Assembly: GCF_000014125.1 (NCBI RefSeq)
Contig: NC_008593.1
Coordinates: forward strand, 2,356,001 to 2,420,000
Direction: 5' to 3'
Source of the DNA: Clostridium novyi NT
GTDB taxonomy: Bacteria; Bacillota; Clostridia; Clostridiales; Clostridiaceae
Length of the DNA: 64,000 nt
Shown: piece by piece, positions 8,325 to 16,136 of the stretch
How the letters are laid out: each line of letters begins with the position of its first letter
Position numbering within the stretch: position 1 is the stretch's first letter
The notes under the pieces: generated by a model
Told to the model about the DNA's origin: nothing
What the model saw: only the letters and a program-made list of their open reading frames with translations
Database searches by the model: none
Program-made: the position numbers and the translations under genes

Positions 8325-8443
8325 GTTAAAAATATTATACTATAAAGTGATAATTTATTTATATGTTTTTATTTATTTAGCAACCTAGTATAATATTACT
8401 ATACTGAAATATCATTATTTTCAATGAAAGTAGGCATGATAAG

Positions 8444-10954
8444 ATGATTAATATAAATAAATTTATAAATTCTTCATTAACTTCATCTAAAGATGTCTTT
8501 AATGATATACTTACACCTTTAAATAAAAGAAATAGATTCATAAATGGTAAATCTCCAATTGCACCAATTTATTTTTATAGATATATTGGATTTTCTAATA
8601 AACAAGACTATTACAAAAAAATAAACACATTAAATCAAAATCTTAAATCATTTAAAAACCTTTATACTCACTTTTTAAATGAGATTCCATTAGAAAACAA
8701 TATGGAATTAACAAACTCTATTCAAAAATTATTTAACGATTTAAATATACAATCTATAAATGAAAAAACTATCACTCTATTAGTAAAAAGTCTTTTTTCA
8801 AATAACCTTTTGCCTAAATTCAGTGATACTTTAATAAATTCATCTATTGAAACATCTTTAATAGATATTTTAAATTTATATATGTGTTTTGAAAAAAGTA
8901 TAAACATAACTAAACTAAAAAACTTTTCTATAAAATTATCTCTATGGATAAATAACTTTATACCTGAATTACTTAAAGACTTTCATATTCCTAAACAATT
9001 AGATTCGGATATTATAAACCCTAAAGTATTATATATTGGTACTATAAAAAAACATGAAGTATTGTTTTTAATCTTTCTATCTAAAATAGGATGCGATGTA
9101 TTATATTTAAACCCACAAACAGAGGGTGATTTTTCAATAGTTGATCCAAAGTGTATGTACTCTATGATAATTAATGAACCTATTAAAGAACCTTTAGACA
9201 TAGCAAAATTAGATATTAATAAACTCGAAGAACCTCCTATACTTAATAATTCTATTGAAAATACAAATGACGTAACTTCATCATTAAAATCACTAGATGA
9301 AAATTACATAGATTCTTTAAATAAAATATCCTCTAATATAATTGAAGATATTCTATTATCATTAAATGAAAGAGGAAACTTTATGGGAGGAAGTATTCCT
9401 AAAGTACCATGCTATTTTTATAGATACATTGGAATTTTAGATAATGAAGATGAATACTTCAACAGTTTATATAGACTTGATAAACACCTTGAAGGCTTTA
9501 ATTCCTTATACATAAAATTTTTAAATGAGATTCCACTAGAAAACAACCTAGATATTATAAACAAAACATATGCAGTGTGGAATAAACTTTCGAAGCTTGA
9601 AAAAGAATCTAAAAATAATATTTCTATAAATTTATTAATAGAAAACTTAATAAATTTTAATGCTTTTTTAGATTTAAAAGAACCAGTGATTAATTCATCT
9701 ATAATAAAAAGTTTTTATAAAATACTAGAACTTTTTATTGCTGATGAAAAGCAAATAAATTTAAGCAAAATTAAAAACTTTACATTAAAACAACTTATGT
9801 GGATTTATAAATATATACCTGGACTATTTAAAGGTTTCGACTACTTAAAAACCTCTAGTTCTAATGTATATAACCCTAAAATTTTATACTACGGAGATAT
9901 AAAAAAACATGAGGCTTATTTTTTAATTTTCTTATCCCTAATGGGTTGCGATATTTTATATATTAATTCTCAAAATGATACAACTTTTTCAATGGTTGAT
10001 AAAAATAATGCTTTTTCAAATGTCACAACACTACCTAATCTTTGTGACATTAGAGAATTTCCAAAAGAAGAAGTGCTAACTCGTCATGAAACAGTGGCTT
10101 TTAAAGCCTCAAATGAAATTGAAAATGTAATATATAGTGAAGAAGATGGACTTTTTAAACCTTGGCAATTTGAAAATTACAAAACTTCTCCTTTAACTTT
10201 AAGGGCTACTTACGATGAATTAAAACTTCTTTGGAATGAAGAAGCTAGAATACGTTCTGGCTTTAAAATTGAAAATGGAACAGTATACATTCCAAATCTA
10301 TTCGCAAAGATAAGTGGAGTTAATTCAGATTTAAATCTATATTGGAATGATTTAAAAACATTGAAAAATGCTAAAGACACTTTGTTTATTTATAAAATTC
10401 CACACAAACATGATGATTACTCTAATTATGACTTGTATAGTTTAAGTTATTGTTTTAAAAATGGGGTTTTACATAAGGAAAGCTTATTAAAACATAGGCT
10501 ATATAAATTTTCTTACTTAAAAACACCACTTCAAAATGTTATAATGGATAAAATAAATTTATTACTAAAATTACCTATATTTAAAAATGGTGTAGACGAG
10601 GAATTTAAATTAAAAATACTAATAACTATATTAAATATAGATAAAGATATATTAGAATTAATACAAAAGTTTGATTATCCATTTAATATACCGAAAATTG
10701 TTATATATCATAATAACGAAACCCTACTTAGTGATTCTGATGTTATATTACTAGCATTTTTAAATATGATGTGCTTTGATATAGTTATCTTTACACCTAC
10801 TGGCTACAATGATATAGAAAATAATATAAATGAAAACTTTTATGATACCTATAAATTAGAAGATATTAAATTTAATTTAAATATACCTAACTTAAATTCC
10901 ATAAAAAAATTTAAGGATAGATCTGGCTCATTTTGGTCTAATCTTTTTAAATAA
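8444..10954 (+). CDS. yceG: YceG-like tellurium-resistance-associated protein with three tandem related units
   Basis: This 836-residue protein is longer than the roughly 540 residues of Bacillus YceG. Three related units are visible. Unit 1 has FYRYIG near residue 40 and PKVLYIGTIKKHE near 193. Unit 2 has FYRYIG near 321 and PKILYYGDIKKHE near 476. Unit 3, more diverged, has LFIYKIP near 645 and PKIVIYHNNE near 748. Each unit ends with a hydrophobic strand leading to a CD-(I/V)-(L/V)-like motif. LNEIPLENN occurs in both units 1 and 2. It is 16 bp upstream of telA, so they form an operon. YceG is a predicted part of Ter-linked stress systems, activity unproven. Confidence 0.88.
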   Translation: MININKFINSSLTSSKDVFNDILTPLNKRNRFINGKSPIAPIYFYRYIGFSNKQDYYKKINTLNQNLKSFKNLYTHFLNEIPLENNMELTNSIQKLFNDLNIQSINEKTITLLVKSLFSNNLLPKFSDTLINSSIETSLIDILNLYMCFEKSINITKLKNFSIKLSLWINNFIPELLKDFHIPKQLDSDIINPKVLYIGTIKKHEVLFLIFLSKIGCDVLYLNPQTEGDFSIVDPKCMYSMIINEPIKEPLDIAKLDINKLEEPPILNNSIENTNDVTSSLKSLDENYIDSLNKISSNIIEDILLSLNERGNFMGGSIPKVPCYFYRYIGILDNEDEYFNSLYRLDKHLEGFNSLYIKFLNEIPLENNLDIINKTYAVWNKLSKLEKESKNNISINLLIENLINFNAFLDLKEPVINSSIIKSFYKILELFIADEKQINLSKIKNFTLKQLMWIYKYIPGLFKGFDYLKTSSSNVYNPKILYYGDIKKHEAYFLIFLSLMGCDILYINSQNDTTFSMVDKNNAFSNVTTLPNLCDIREFPKEEVLTRHETVAFKASNEIENVIYSEEDGLFKPWQFENYKTSPLTLRATYDELKLLWNEEARIRSGFKIENGTVYIPNLFAKISGVNSDLNLYWNDLKTLKNAKDTLFIYKIPHKHDDYSNYDLYSLSYCFKNGVLHKESLLKHRLYKFSYLKTPLQNVIMDKINLLLKLPIFKNGVDEEFKLKILITILNIDKDILELIQKFDYPFNIPKIVIYHNNETLLSDSDVILLAFLNMMCFDIVIFTPTGYNDIENNINENFYDTYKLEDIKFNLNIPNLNSIKKFKDRSGSFWSNLFK

Positions 10955-10970
10955 TAAGGAGGCATTTACT

Positions 10971-12065
10971 ATGAATGAAAATCAATTAGAAGTTACAAAT
11001 TTTTCAGAAGTAAATTTAGAAAAAGAAACTAATGAAATATCAATGAATATTAAAAACTCTCCAGAAGTTTTAGCTATAGCCAAAGATCTTGATGTAAAAG
11101 ATGTTGATTGCGTTATGAACTTTGGTCAAGAAACAGCAACAGAAGTATCTCGTTTTGCAGATCAAATACTTCATTCCATTGAAACTACTAAAGTTGAGGA
11201 TTCTGGTACATTACTTATACAACTTAATAATATAATGGATAAATTCGATATAAAGGATTTTTCTGAAGAAAAAAAGAAAGGTTTCTTCGCTAAATTATTT
11301 AAAAAAGCACAAGATTCTATTGATGCCCTATTTAAAAAATATCATACTATGGGCGGTGAAATTGATAAGGTATATGTGGAACTTAAAAAATATGAATCTG
11401 AAATAAATGTTTCAAATAAAAATTTGGAAGAAATGTTTAATAAGAATATGAATTACTATGAAGCTTTAGAAAAATACATAGCTGCTGGTAATCTAGTTGT
11501 AGAAAACTTCAAAACTCAAATTATACCTGAACTTGAAGCTAAAGCTCAAACTAGTACAGACCAATTAGACCAAATAAACCTATCAAATGCAAATCAAGTT
11601 CTTGAAATGCTTGAACAAAGGGTTTATGACTTAGAACTTGCTAAAAACGTATCACTTCAAACAATGCCTCAAATAAAATTAATACAAAAGGGAAACTATA
11701 ACTTAGTTAGAAAAATAAATTCTGCTTTTATAGTAACTATTCCTGTATTTAAACAATGTTTAACTCAAGCTATTACCCTTAAAAGACAAGCAGTTCAAGC
11801 AAAAGCAATGGCAGCACTTGATGAAAAAACTAATGAATTATTACTTAGAAATGCCGAAAATACAGCACTTCAATCTAAATTAACTGCAAAACTTGCCTCT
11901 GGAAGCTCAATTCAAATTGATACTTTAGAAAAGACTTGGCAAACTATAGTACAAGGTATTGAGGAAACTAAACAAATAGAAGAAGATGCAAAACGTCAAC
12001 GTGAAGATGGTACAAGAAGACTTCATGAACTTAAAAAGGACTTTGAATCAAGAGTTAGAAAATAA
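10971..12065 (+). CDS. yceH: Toxic anion resistance protein, TelA/YceH family
   Basis: This 364-residue, highly helical cytoplasmic protein of the TelA family has the characteristic pattern of long amphipathic helices with NISLQTMPQIKLIQ-type sequence (here VSLQTMPQIKLIQKGNYNLV) in the middle and an ETKQIEEDAKRQREDGTRRL coiled C-terminus. TelA proteins give resistance to tellurite and cell-envelope agents together with TerD and YceG; the mechanism is unknown. RBS AAGGAGG is positioned normally, and the gene follows yceG after 16 bp. A strong terminator closes the operon. Gene order yceG-yceH is the same as in Bacillus. Confidence 0.93.
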   Translation: MNENQLEVTNFSEVNLEKETNEISMNIKNSPEVLAIAKDLDVKDVDCVMNFGQETATEVSRFADQILHSIETTKVEDSGTLLIQLNNIMDKFDIKDFSEEKKKGFFAKLFKKAQDSIDALFKKYHTMGGEIDKVYVELKKYESEINVSNKNLEEMFNKNMNYYEALEKYIAAGNLVVENFKTQIIPELEAKAQTSTDQLDQINLSNANQVLEMLEQRVYDLELAKNVSLQTMPQIKLIQKGNYNLVRKINSAFIVTIPVFKQCLTQAITLKRQAVQAKAMAALDEKTNELLLRNAENTALQSKLTAKLASGSSIQIDTLEKTWQTIVQGIEETKQIEEDAKRQREDGTRRLHELKKDFESRVRK

Positions 12066-12085
12066 TTAAAATATGTATAAATAAG

Positions 12086-12127
12086 AGGTGTGTAAACTTT
12101 ATTTTCTTAAAGTCTACACACCTTTTT
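12086..12127. terminator. Terminator after telA/yceH
   Basis: AGGTGTGTAAACTTTA pairs with TAAAGTCTACACACCT (one bulge), followed by TTTTT at 12123-12127. It is shared with the convergent DUF3888 gene. Confidence 0.85.
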
Positions 12128-12509
12128 AGATTGTTTTGCACGTTGGCTCATCTATATGTTTAAAGTCAATTACATGAATTCCATCACTTGTACTTGCCAA
12201 AATCATAGTATCTATTGCATTTTTTGAATTGGTTTTTCTGTCAGAATTTCTAACAGTTAATGTTACAACAAAATATAATCCATCTTCCTCAACTTTTTTT
12301 ATCTCTAAAATCTTAGCTCCTTTTAAATTAAATACTCTCGGTTCTCCATAGTATTCATTTAACGTACTTACTATATTTGAACCTAATAGTGTAATTAAAA
12401 AGTCATTATAAGCATCTTTATCCATATCTTTTTCCAATGCAAAAGCTATAGGATTTATAAAAAAAATTATTAATAATATACTCATAAACTCAACTATTAT
12501 CTTTTTCAT
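12126..12509 (-). CDS. DUF3888 family secreted protein
   Basis: This 127-residue protein has an N-terminal signal peptide (MKKIIVEFMSILLIIFFINP) cleaved probably after FALE. The mature part contains NEYYGEPRVFNLKGAKIL and EEDGLYFVVTLTV, matching the DUF3888 family of small exported Firmicute proteins. The frame begins three codons earlier at a GTG, but GGAG is correctly spaced only from the ATG at 12509. No function is known. It stands alone between convergent telA and the MgtC gene. Confidence 0.8.
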   Translation of the reverse strand: MKKIIVEFMSILLIIFFINPIAFALEKDMDKDAYNDFLITLLGSNIVSTLNEYYGEPRVFNLKGAKILEIKKVEEDGLYFVVTLTVRNSDRKTNSKNAIDTMILASTSDGIHVIDFKHIDEPTCKTI

Positions 12510-12655
12510 GTTATCCACTCCACAGTATATTTTATACTTTAGTATGTGGATAAACCCTAATAAATATAGTAGTATAAATTTTTTATTTTTAATTAATTAT
12601 AATATGCTATTTTTAATGAATTAACATCTATTATATTAAATTACACTATTAAAAG

Positions 12656-13357
12656 TTATATTACTTTAACTTCTATAATCCAATTATACTTTTCTAGTCC
12701 CTTTTTTAATCTATTTAATTTTGCATGTCTAGATACTAATAAGCTATACTCACATTTTCTATACTTTTCATGTTTATTATTGTTTTCAATTATATATCTT
12801 ATATCTTTTATTTCTATATTTTTATACTTAAAATACTCTTTCAATTGAACATTTAAATCTATGCTTTTATCATAGGTAATCTCAATTCGTGCAGGTATAG
12901 TTGTATCTAAAAAACACATTTCAAACTTTTTCATAAAAACTATAACAAGAAAAACTCCAATTGCAGATGCAATACTAAGAAAATGAAAGCCAAATCCAAC
13001 AGCAAGTCCTATACATGCAGTTGTCCAAATTCCGGCTGCAGTAGTAAGCCCTCTCACTGATCCTTTATCGTGAATTATGGTACCTGCACCTAAGAAACCT
13101 ACACCTGATATAACCTGCGCTCCTAATCTTCCCATATCAGATTTCATTGCTGTAGACAATGCTGGACAATTTAATATCTTGTTTCCAACAAAAAATCCTA
13201 AATTTGTTTGTAACATACCTATAACACATGCACCAACACACACTAATATGTGAGTTCTAAGTCCCGCAGGTCGATTGCTATATTCCCTTTCATATCCTAA
13301 AAGCATACCTATTCCAATAGCAACTCCTAATCTTAATAATACTTGATGCCAATTCAT
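12656..13357 (-). CDS. MgtC/SapB family membrane protein
   Basis: This 233-residue protein has about four transmembrane helices in the first 145 residues. It carries the family signature GMLLGYEREYSNRPAGLRTHILVCVGA with the conserved R-x3-G-x-R-T-H core, and GVGFLGAGTI later. The C-terminal 80 residues form an ACT-like cytoplasmic domain. MgtC proteins are linked to magnesium limitation and membrane potential; they are not proven Mg transporters. It stands alone, with about 220 bp of non-coding AT-rich DNA upstream and no recognisable Mg riboswitch there. Confidence 0.9.
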   Translation of the reverse strand: MNWHQVLLRLGVAIGIGMLLGYEREYSNRPAGLRTHILVCVGACVIGMLQTNLGFFVGNKILNCPALSTAMKSDMGRLGAQVISGVGFLGAGTIIHDKGSVRGLTTAAGIWTTACIGLAVGFGFHFLSIASAIGVFLVIVFMKKFEMCFLDTTIPARIEITYDKSIDLNVQLKEYFKYKNIEIKDIRYIIENNNKHEKYRKCEYSLLVSRHAKLNRLKKGLEKYNWIIEVKVI

Positions 13358-13516
13358 TTCCCCTATATCCCCCTAACTGCCATCTTATTAAATCCTATAT
13401 TAACAAATCATATAAAATTACAAGTTACACATATTTAATAATATAATATGTTATATTATATCATTATTTACCATATTAAACTATATTTATCCAATAGATC
13501 ACAATTTCCAAAGAAA

Positions 13517-13563
13517 AAAGGCATTAAATTACTCTTACTTTCATAAAAGTGGTTTAACGCCTT
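13517..13563 (-). terminator. Terminator after the Mrp/NBP35 gene
   Basis: AAGGC-ATTAAA and TTTAA-CGCCTT form an imperfect stem with a run of T on the minus strand, directly after the stop of the Mrp-type gene. Confidence 0.6.
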
Positions 13564-13579
13564 CTTAAATGTTTAATTA

Positions 13580-14425
13580 TTATTTGTTTAAGTTATTCAT
13601 AAAGTTATCTACAAGTTCATTGTATACTTCAAAATTTCTTATATAGCTTTCCATTTCGCCTTTTTCTAAACTTTCTACCATATCAAGGTTTATAGGCATT
13701 TCTGCAAGAAGTGGAGCTCCTAAATATTTAACATGTTCCTCTGCTGGTTTTTTACTAAATACTCTAACCTTTTCTCCACAGCTACCACATTGTATATAAG
13801 CCATATTTTCTACTATTCCAAGTAAGTTTATGTTCATTTTTTCTATCATGACTACAACTTTCTTAACTATCATAGAAACCATATCTTGTGGAGTTGATAC
13901 TACTACCATTCCATTTAAAGGCATGCTTTGCATTATAGTTAAAGCAACATCCCCTGTTCCTGGAGGCATATCTATAAGAAGATAATCTAGTTCTCCCCAT
14001 AGTGTATCGCTATACATTTGGTTTAAAACTCCTGTTATTAAAGGTCCTCTCCAAATAACTGGTTGATCTTCTCCCTCAATTAATAGGTTTAAAGACATTA
14101 CCTTTATTCCTGTTTTAGTTTCAACAGGAATTAGTTGTGGTTCATTTTCTTTTCCCTCAACTTGAAGCATTCTTGCTCTTTCATTATTTACGCCTAAAAT
14201 TCTTGGCATAGATGGACCTGTTATATCAGCATCTAACACTCCAACTTTATATCCCTTTTTGCAAAGTTCAGCCGCAAGTATTCCTGTAACAGTAGACTTT
14301 CCAACTCCACCTTTACCACTTATAATTCCTATTATATTTTTTACATTACCATACTTAGGTAACATCTTTGAACATTCTTGCTCATTACATGTTCCTTTGC
14401 TTGGACAACTATCGCAATTGCTCAT
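13580..14425 (-). CDS. Mrp/NBP35 family ATP-binding Fe-S cluster carrier
   Basis: This 281-residue deviant-Walker P-loop ATPase has IISGKGGVGKST at about 34-45 and the LIDMPPGTGD Switch II motif. Four N-terminal cysteines (C4, C7, C13, C18) recall the ferredoxin-like leader of NBP35, and a C-x2-C pair (CGSCGE near residue 212) is the bridging-cluster site of the family. It is expected to hold and transfer [4Fe-4S] clusters to apo-proteins in the cytoplasm. RBS TAGGAGG is upstream. It is monocistronic and not linked to isc or suf genes here. Confidence 0.93.
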   Translation of the reverse strand: MSNCDSCPSKGTCNEQECSKMLPKYGNVKNIIGIISGKGGVGKSTVTGILAAELCKKGYKVGVLDADITGPSMPRILGVNNERARMLQVEGKENEPQLIPVETKTGIKVMSLNLLIEGEDQPVIWRGPLITGVLNQMYSDTLWGELDYLLIDMPPGTGDVALTIMQSMPLNGMVVVSTPQDMVSMIVKKVVVMIEKMNINLLGIVENMAYIQCGSCGEKVRVFSKKPAEEHVKYLGAPLLAEMPINLDMVESLEKGEMESYIRNFEVYNELVDNFMNNLNK

Positions 14426-14512
14426 TTTAACTCCTCCTAAGTGTAAAATTAATAACTTTTAATTTTATTTATTTTAAGAACACCATTTTTAAGTGCAACT
14501 TACAAACTTATA

Positions 14513-15337
14513 TTAAAAATCTTTAGGCATCTTATCTTTAGTAAAATTAAACTTCCATGAGTTCAATGAATACTCATCAACAAAATAGTATTTAGTTTCC
14601 TTCTTATTTATTTTATCATAAAACTTTATAATACACTTAAATTTATCTTTTTTATATCCTTCAGTTGTTATATCCATAGTTATATCATACTTATTTCTAT
14701 TATCGTCAGTAATTATTTCTTCATTCTTACCAAGTTCATCTTTAAATTCTTCAACATCCATAGTTAAAACAAACTTAGCAATTTCCTGATCATTAAGGTC
14801 TATTCCTATTCTTTTGTCATCACCAATTGTTTTTCTATAATCCTTTATGGCATTTAAAATTGATGAATAATAAACATTTTTAAACTCATTAGGTATTCTT
14901 ATGTTATAAAAGTTTTTCATTATATCATCATCTAATCTTTTAGATACAATAAATATTTGTTTATCGCTATAAAGGTTTCCGGCTTCTTTTTTATCAAGTC
15001 CAGCTATATAATTAAATCTATGCACCTTATCTAGTCCTTCATAAAACTCAAGTGTATAGTCAGGTTTTAATTTTATCTTTTGATCTACCTTTTTAGCCTT
15101 TGATAATATTCCATATAAATCACTTATAGCACTTTTATCTGTAATTATAAATGTAAATCCCTTATCTCTATTATTCTGTATTACTACCTTGCTTATTCTT
15201 CCTTCCTTTATGTATTCAAAATCATTATTTTTCAATCCCATTTTTACCTTTAAAGAATTTCCGCTAGAACATCCCATTAATGTAGTTGAAAATATGACCA
15301 TTAATGCTAAACACATAAGTTTAAACTTTTTCTTCAT
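14513..15337 (-). CDS. Lipoprotein of unknown function
   Basis: This 274-residue protein has a type II signal peptide with lipobox LMGC (C23) and so is anchored on the outer face of the membrane. The mature part alternates charged helices and short strands with no family I recognise; it is Lys/Asp-rich and ends PKDF. RBS AGGTGATAG precedes the ATG. It is flanked by other single-gene units (Mrp ATPase and a small exported protein), so context adds nothing about its job. Confidence 0.75.
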   Translation of the reverse strand: MKKKFKLMCLALMVIFSTTLMGCSSGNSLKVKMGLKNNDFEYIKEGRISKVVIQNNRDKGFTFIITDKSAISDLYGILSKAKKVDQKIKLKPDYTLEFYEGLDKVHRFNYIAGLDKKEAGNLYSDKQIFIVSKRLDDDIMKNFYNIRIPNEFKNVYYSSILNAIKDYRKTIGDDKRIGIDLNDQEIAKFVLTMDVEEFKDELGKNEEIITDDNRNKYDITMDITTEGYKKDKFKCIIKFYDKINKKETKYYFVDEYSLNSWKFNFTKDKMPKDF

Positions 15338-15369
15338 GCTATCACCTCTTTTATATTATGGCATATACA

Positions 15370-15398
15370 AATAAAAGAAGCGCTTGGCTTCTTTTATT
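15370..15398 (-). terminator. Terminator after the gene at 15.45-16.03 kb
   Basis: AATAAAAGAAGC pairs perfectly with GCTTCTTTTATT around GCTTG. It sits about 50 bp after the stop and just before the lipoprotein gene. Confidence 0.75.
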
Positions 15399-15450
15399 AT
15401 TCTCATAAAAATTATAATACTTTAGTATATGTAAATCAATGACGTTAACA

Positions 15451-16032
15451 TTATTTTAGCTGTATTGTTTTTAAAATAGCTGTGTAAAGTGTATCCATGT
15501 CTCCTTTACTGTTTTCCTTTTTATTAAAGAAAGAAAATCTTAAAAATCCATTATTATATTTAATAAAGTATTCATTGGCTACATATTCTTTCCCGTTTAT
15601 ATCCATAATATATTTAATGTGATATCCACTTCTATCTTCTAACTCCAACTTTTTTATTTTATATTTTTTAATCTTATTTGCTTTTTCTGATACCTCTTTA
15701 CTATTTTCTAAGAAATTTTTTAAATCACCTTTCTCTTGCCAGACTTGTACAAATCCTGTTATACTCATATCTTTTGCCATAAATTCATTATGATAAATTA
15801 TCTGATTTCCTGGGAAAGACTTAGTTTTACAGGTCCATTCCTCTGGCAATTCATAAGATAGTTTGCCATCTAATGCTGTATACTTTTTTAAACTCTTTAT
15901 ATCATTTTGCATAAAGCTTACTGGGTTCAACTTCCCTTTTACTATTTGTCCAACTCCAAAGATAGATACCATTAATAAAAATAAAATACATACCAGCTTT
16001 AGTTTTTTTCTGTTTACCACTATTACTTTCAT
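15451..16032 (-). CDS. Membrane-anchored exported protein of unknown function
   Basis: This 193-residue protein starts at MKVIVVNRKK; GGAGGAG lies six bases before this ATG, so the five extra upstream codons are rejected. One hydrophobic segment at about 12-30 acts as signal anchor, followed by an extracytoplasmic domain. The stretch LSYELPEEWTCKTKSF and the later YIMDINGKEYVANEYFI resemble PsbP-like/DcrB-like small exported folds, but the similarity is weak and I leave function open. It is a single gene with its own terminator. Confidence 0.7.
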   Translation of the reverse strand: MKVIVVNRKKLKLVCILFLLMVSIFGVGQIVKGKLNPVSFMQNDIKSLKKYTALDGKLSYELPEEWTCKTKSFPGNQIIYHNEFMAKDMSITGFVQVWQEKGDLKNFLENSKEVSEKANKIKKYKIKKLELEDRSGYHIKYIMDINGKEYVANEYFIKYNNGFLRFSFFNKKENSKGDMDTLYTAILKTIQLK

Positions 16033-16091
16033 AAAACTCCTCCACATTATATATTTGACATATTATATAATATGATTTGAAACAAAAAAAT

Positions 16092-16131
16092 ATTAAAGCT
16101 AACTACTTAATATTTAAGCAGTCAGCTTTTA
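16092..16131 (-). terminator. Terminator after the Lys/Glu-rich protein gene
   Basis: TTAAAGCT-ACT-CTTAA pairs with TTAAG-AGT-AGCTTTTAA with two mismatches, just downstream of the stop at 16137 on the minus strand. Confidence 0.6.
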
Positions 16132-16136
16132 AAACA

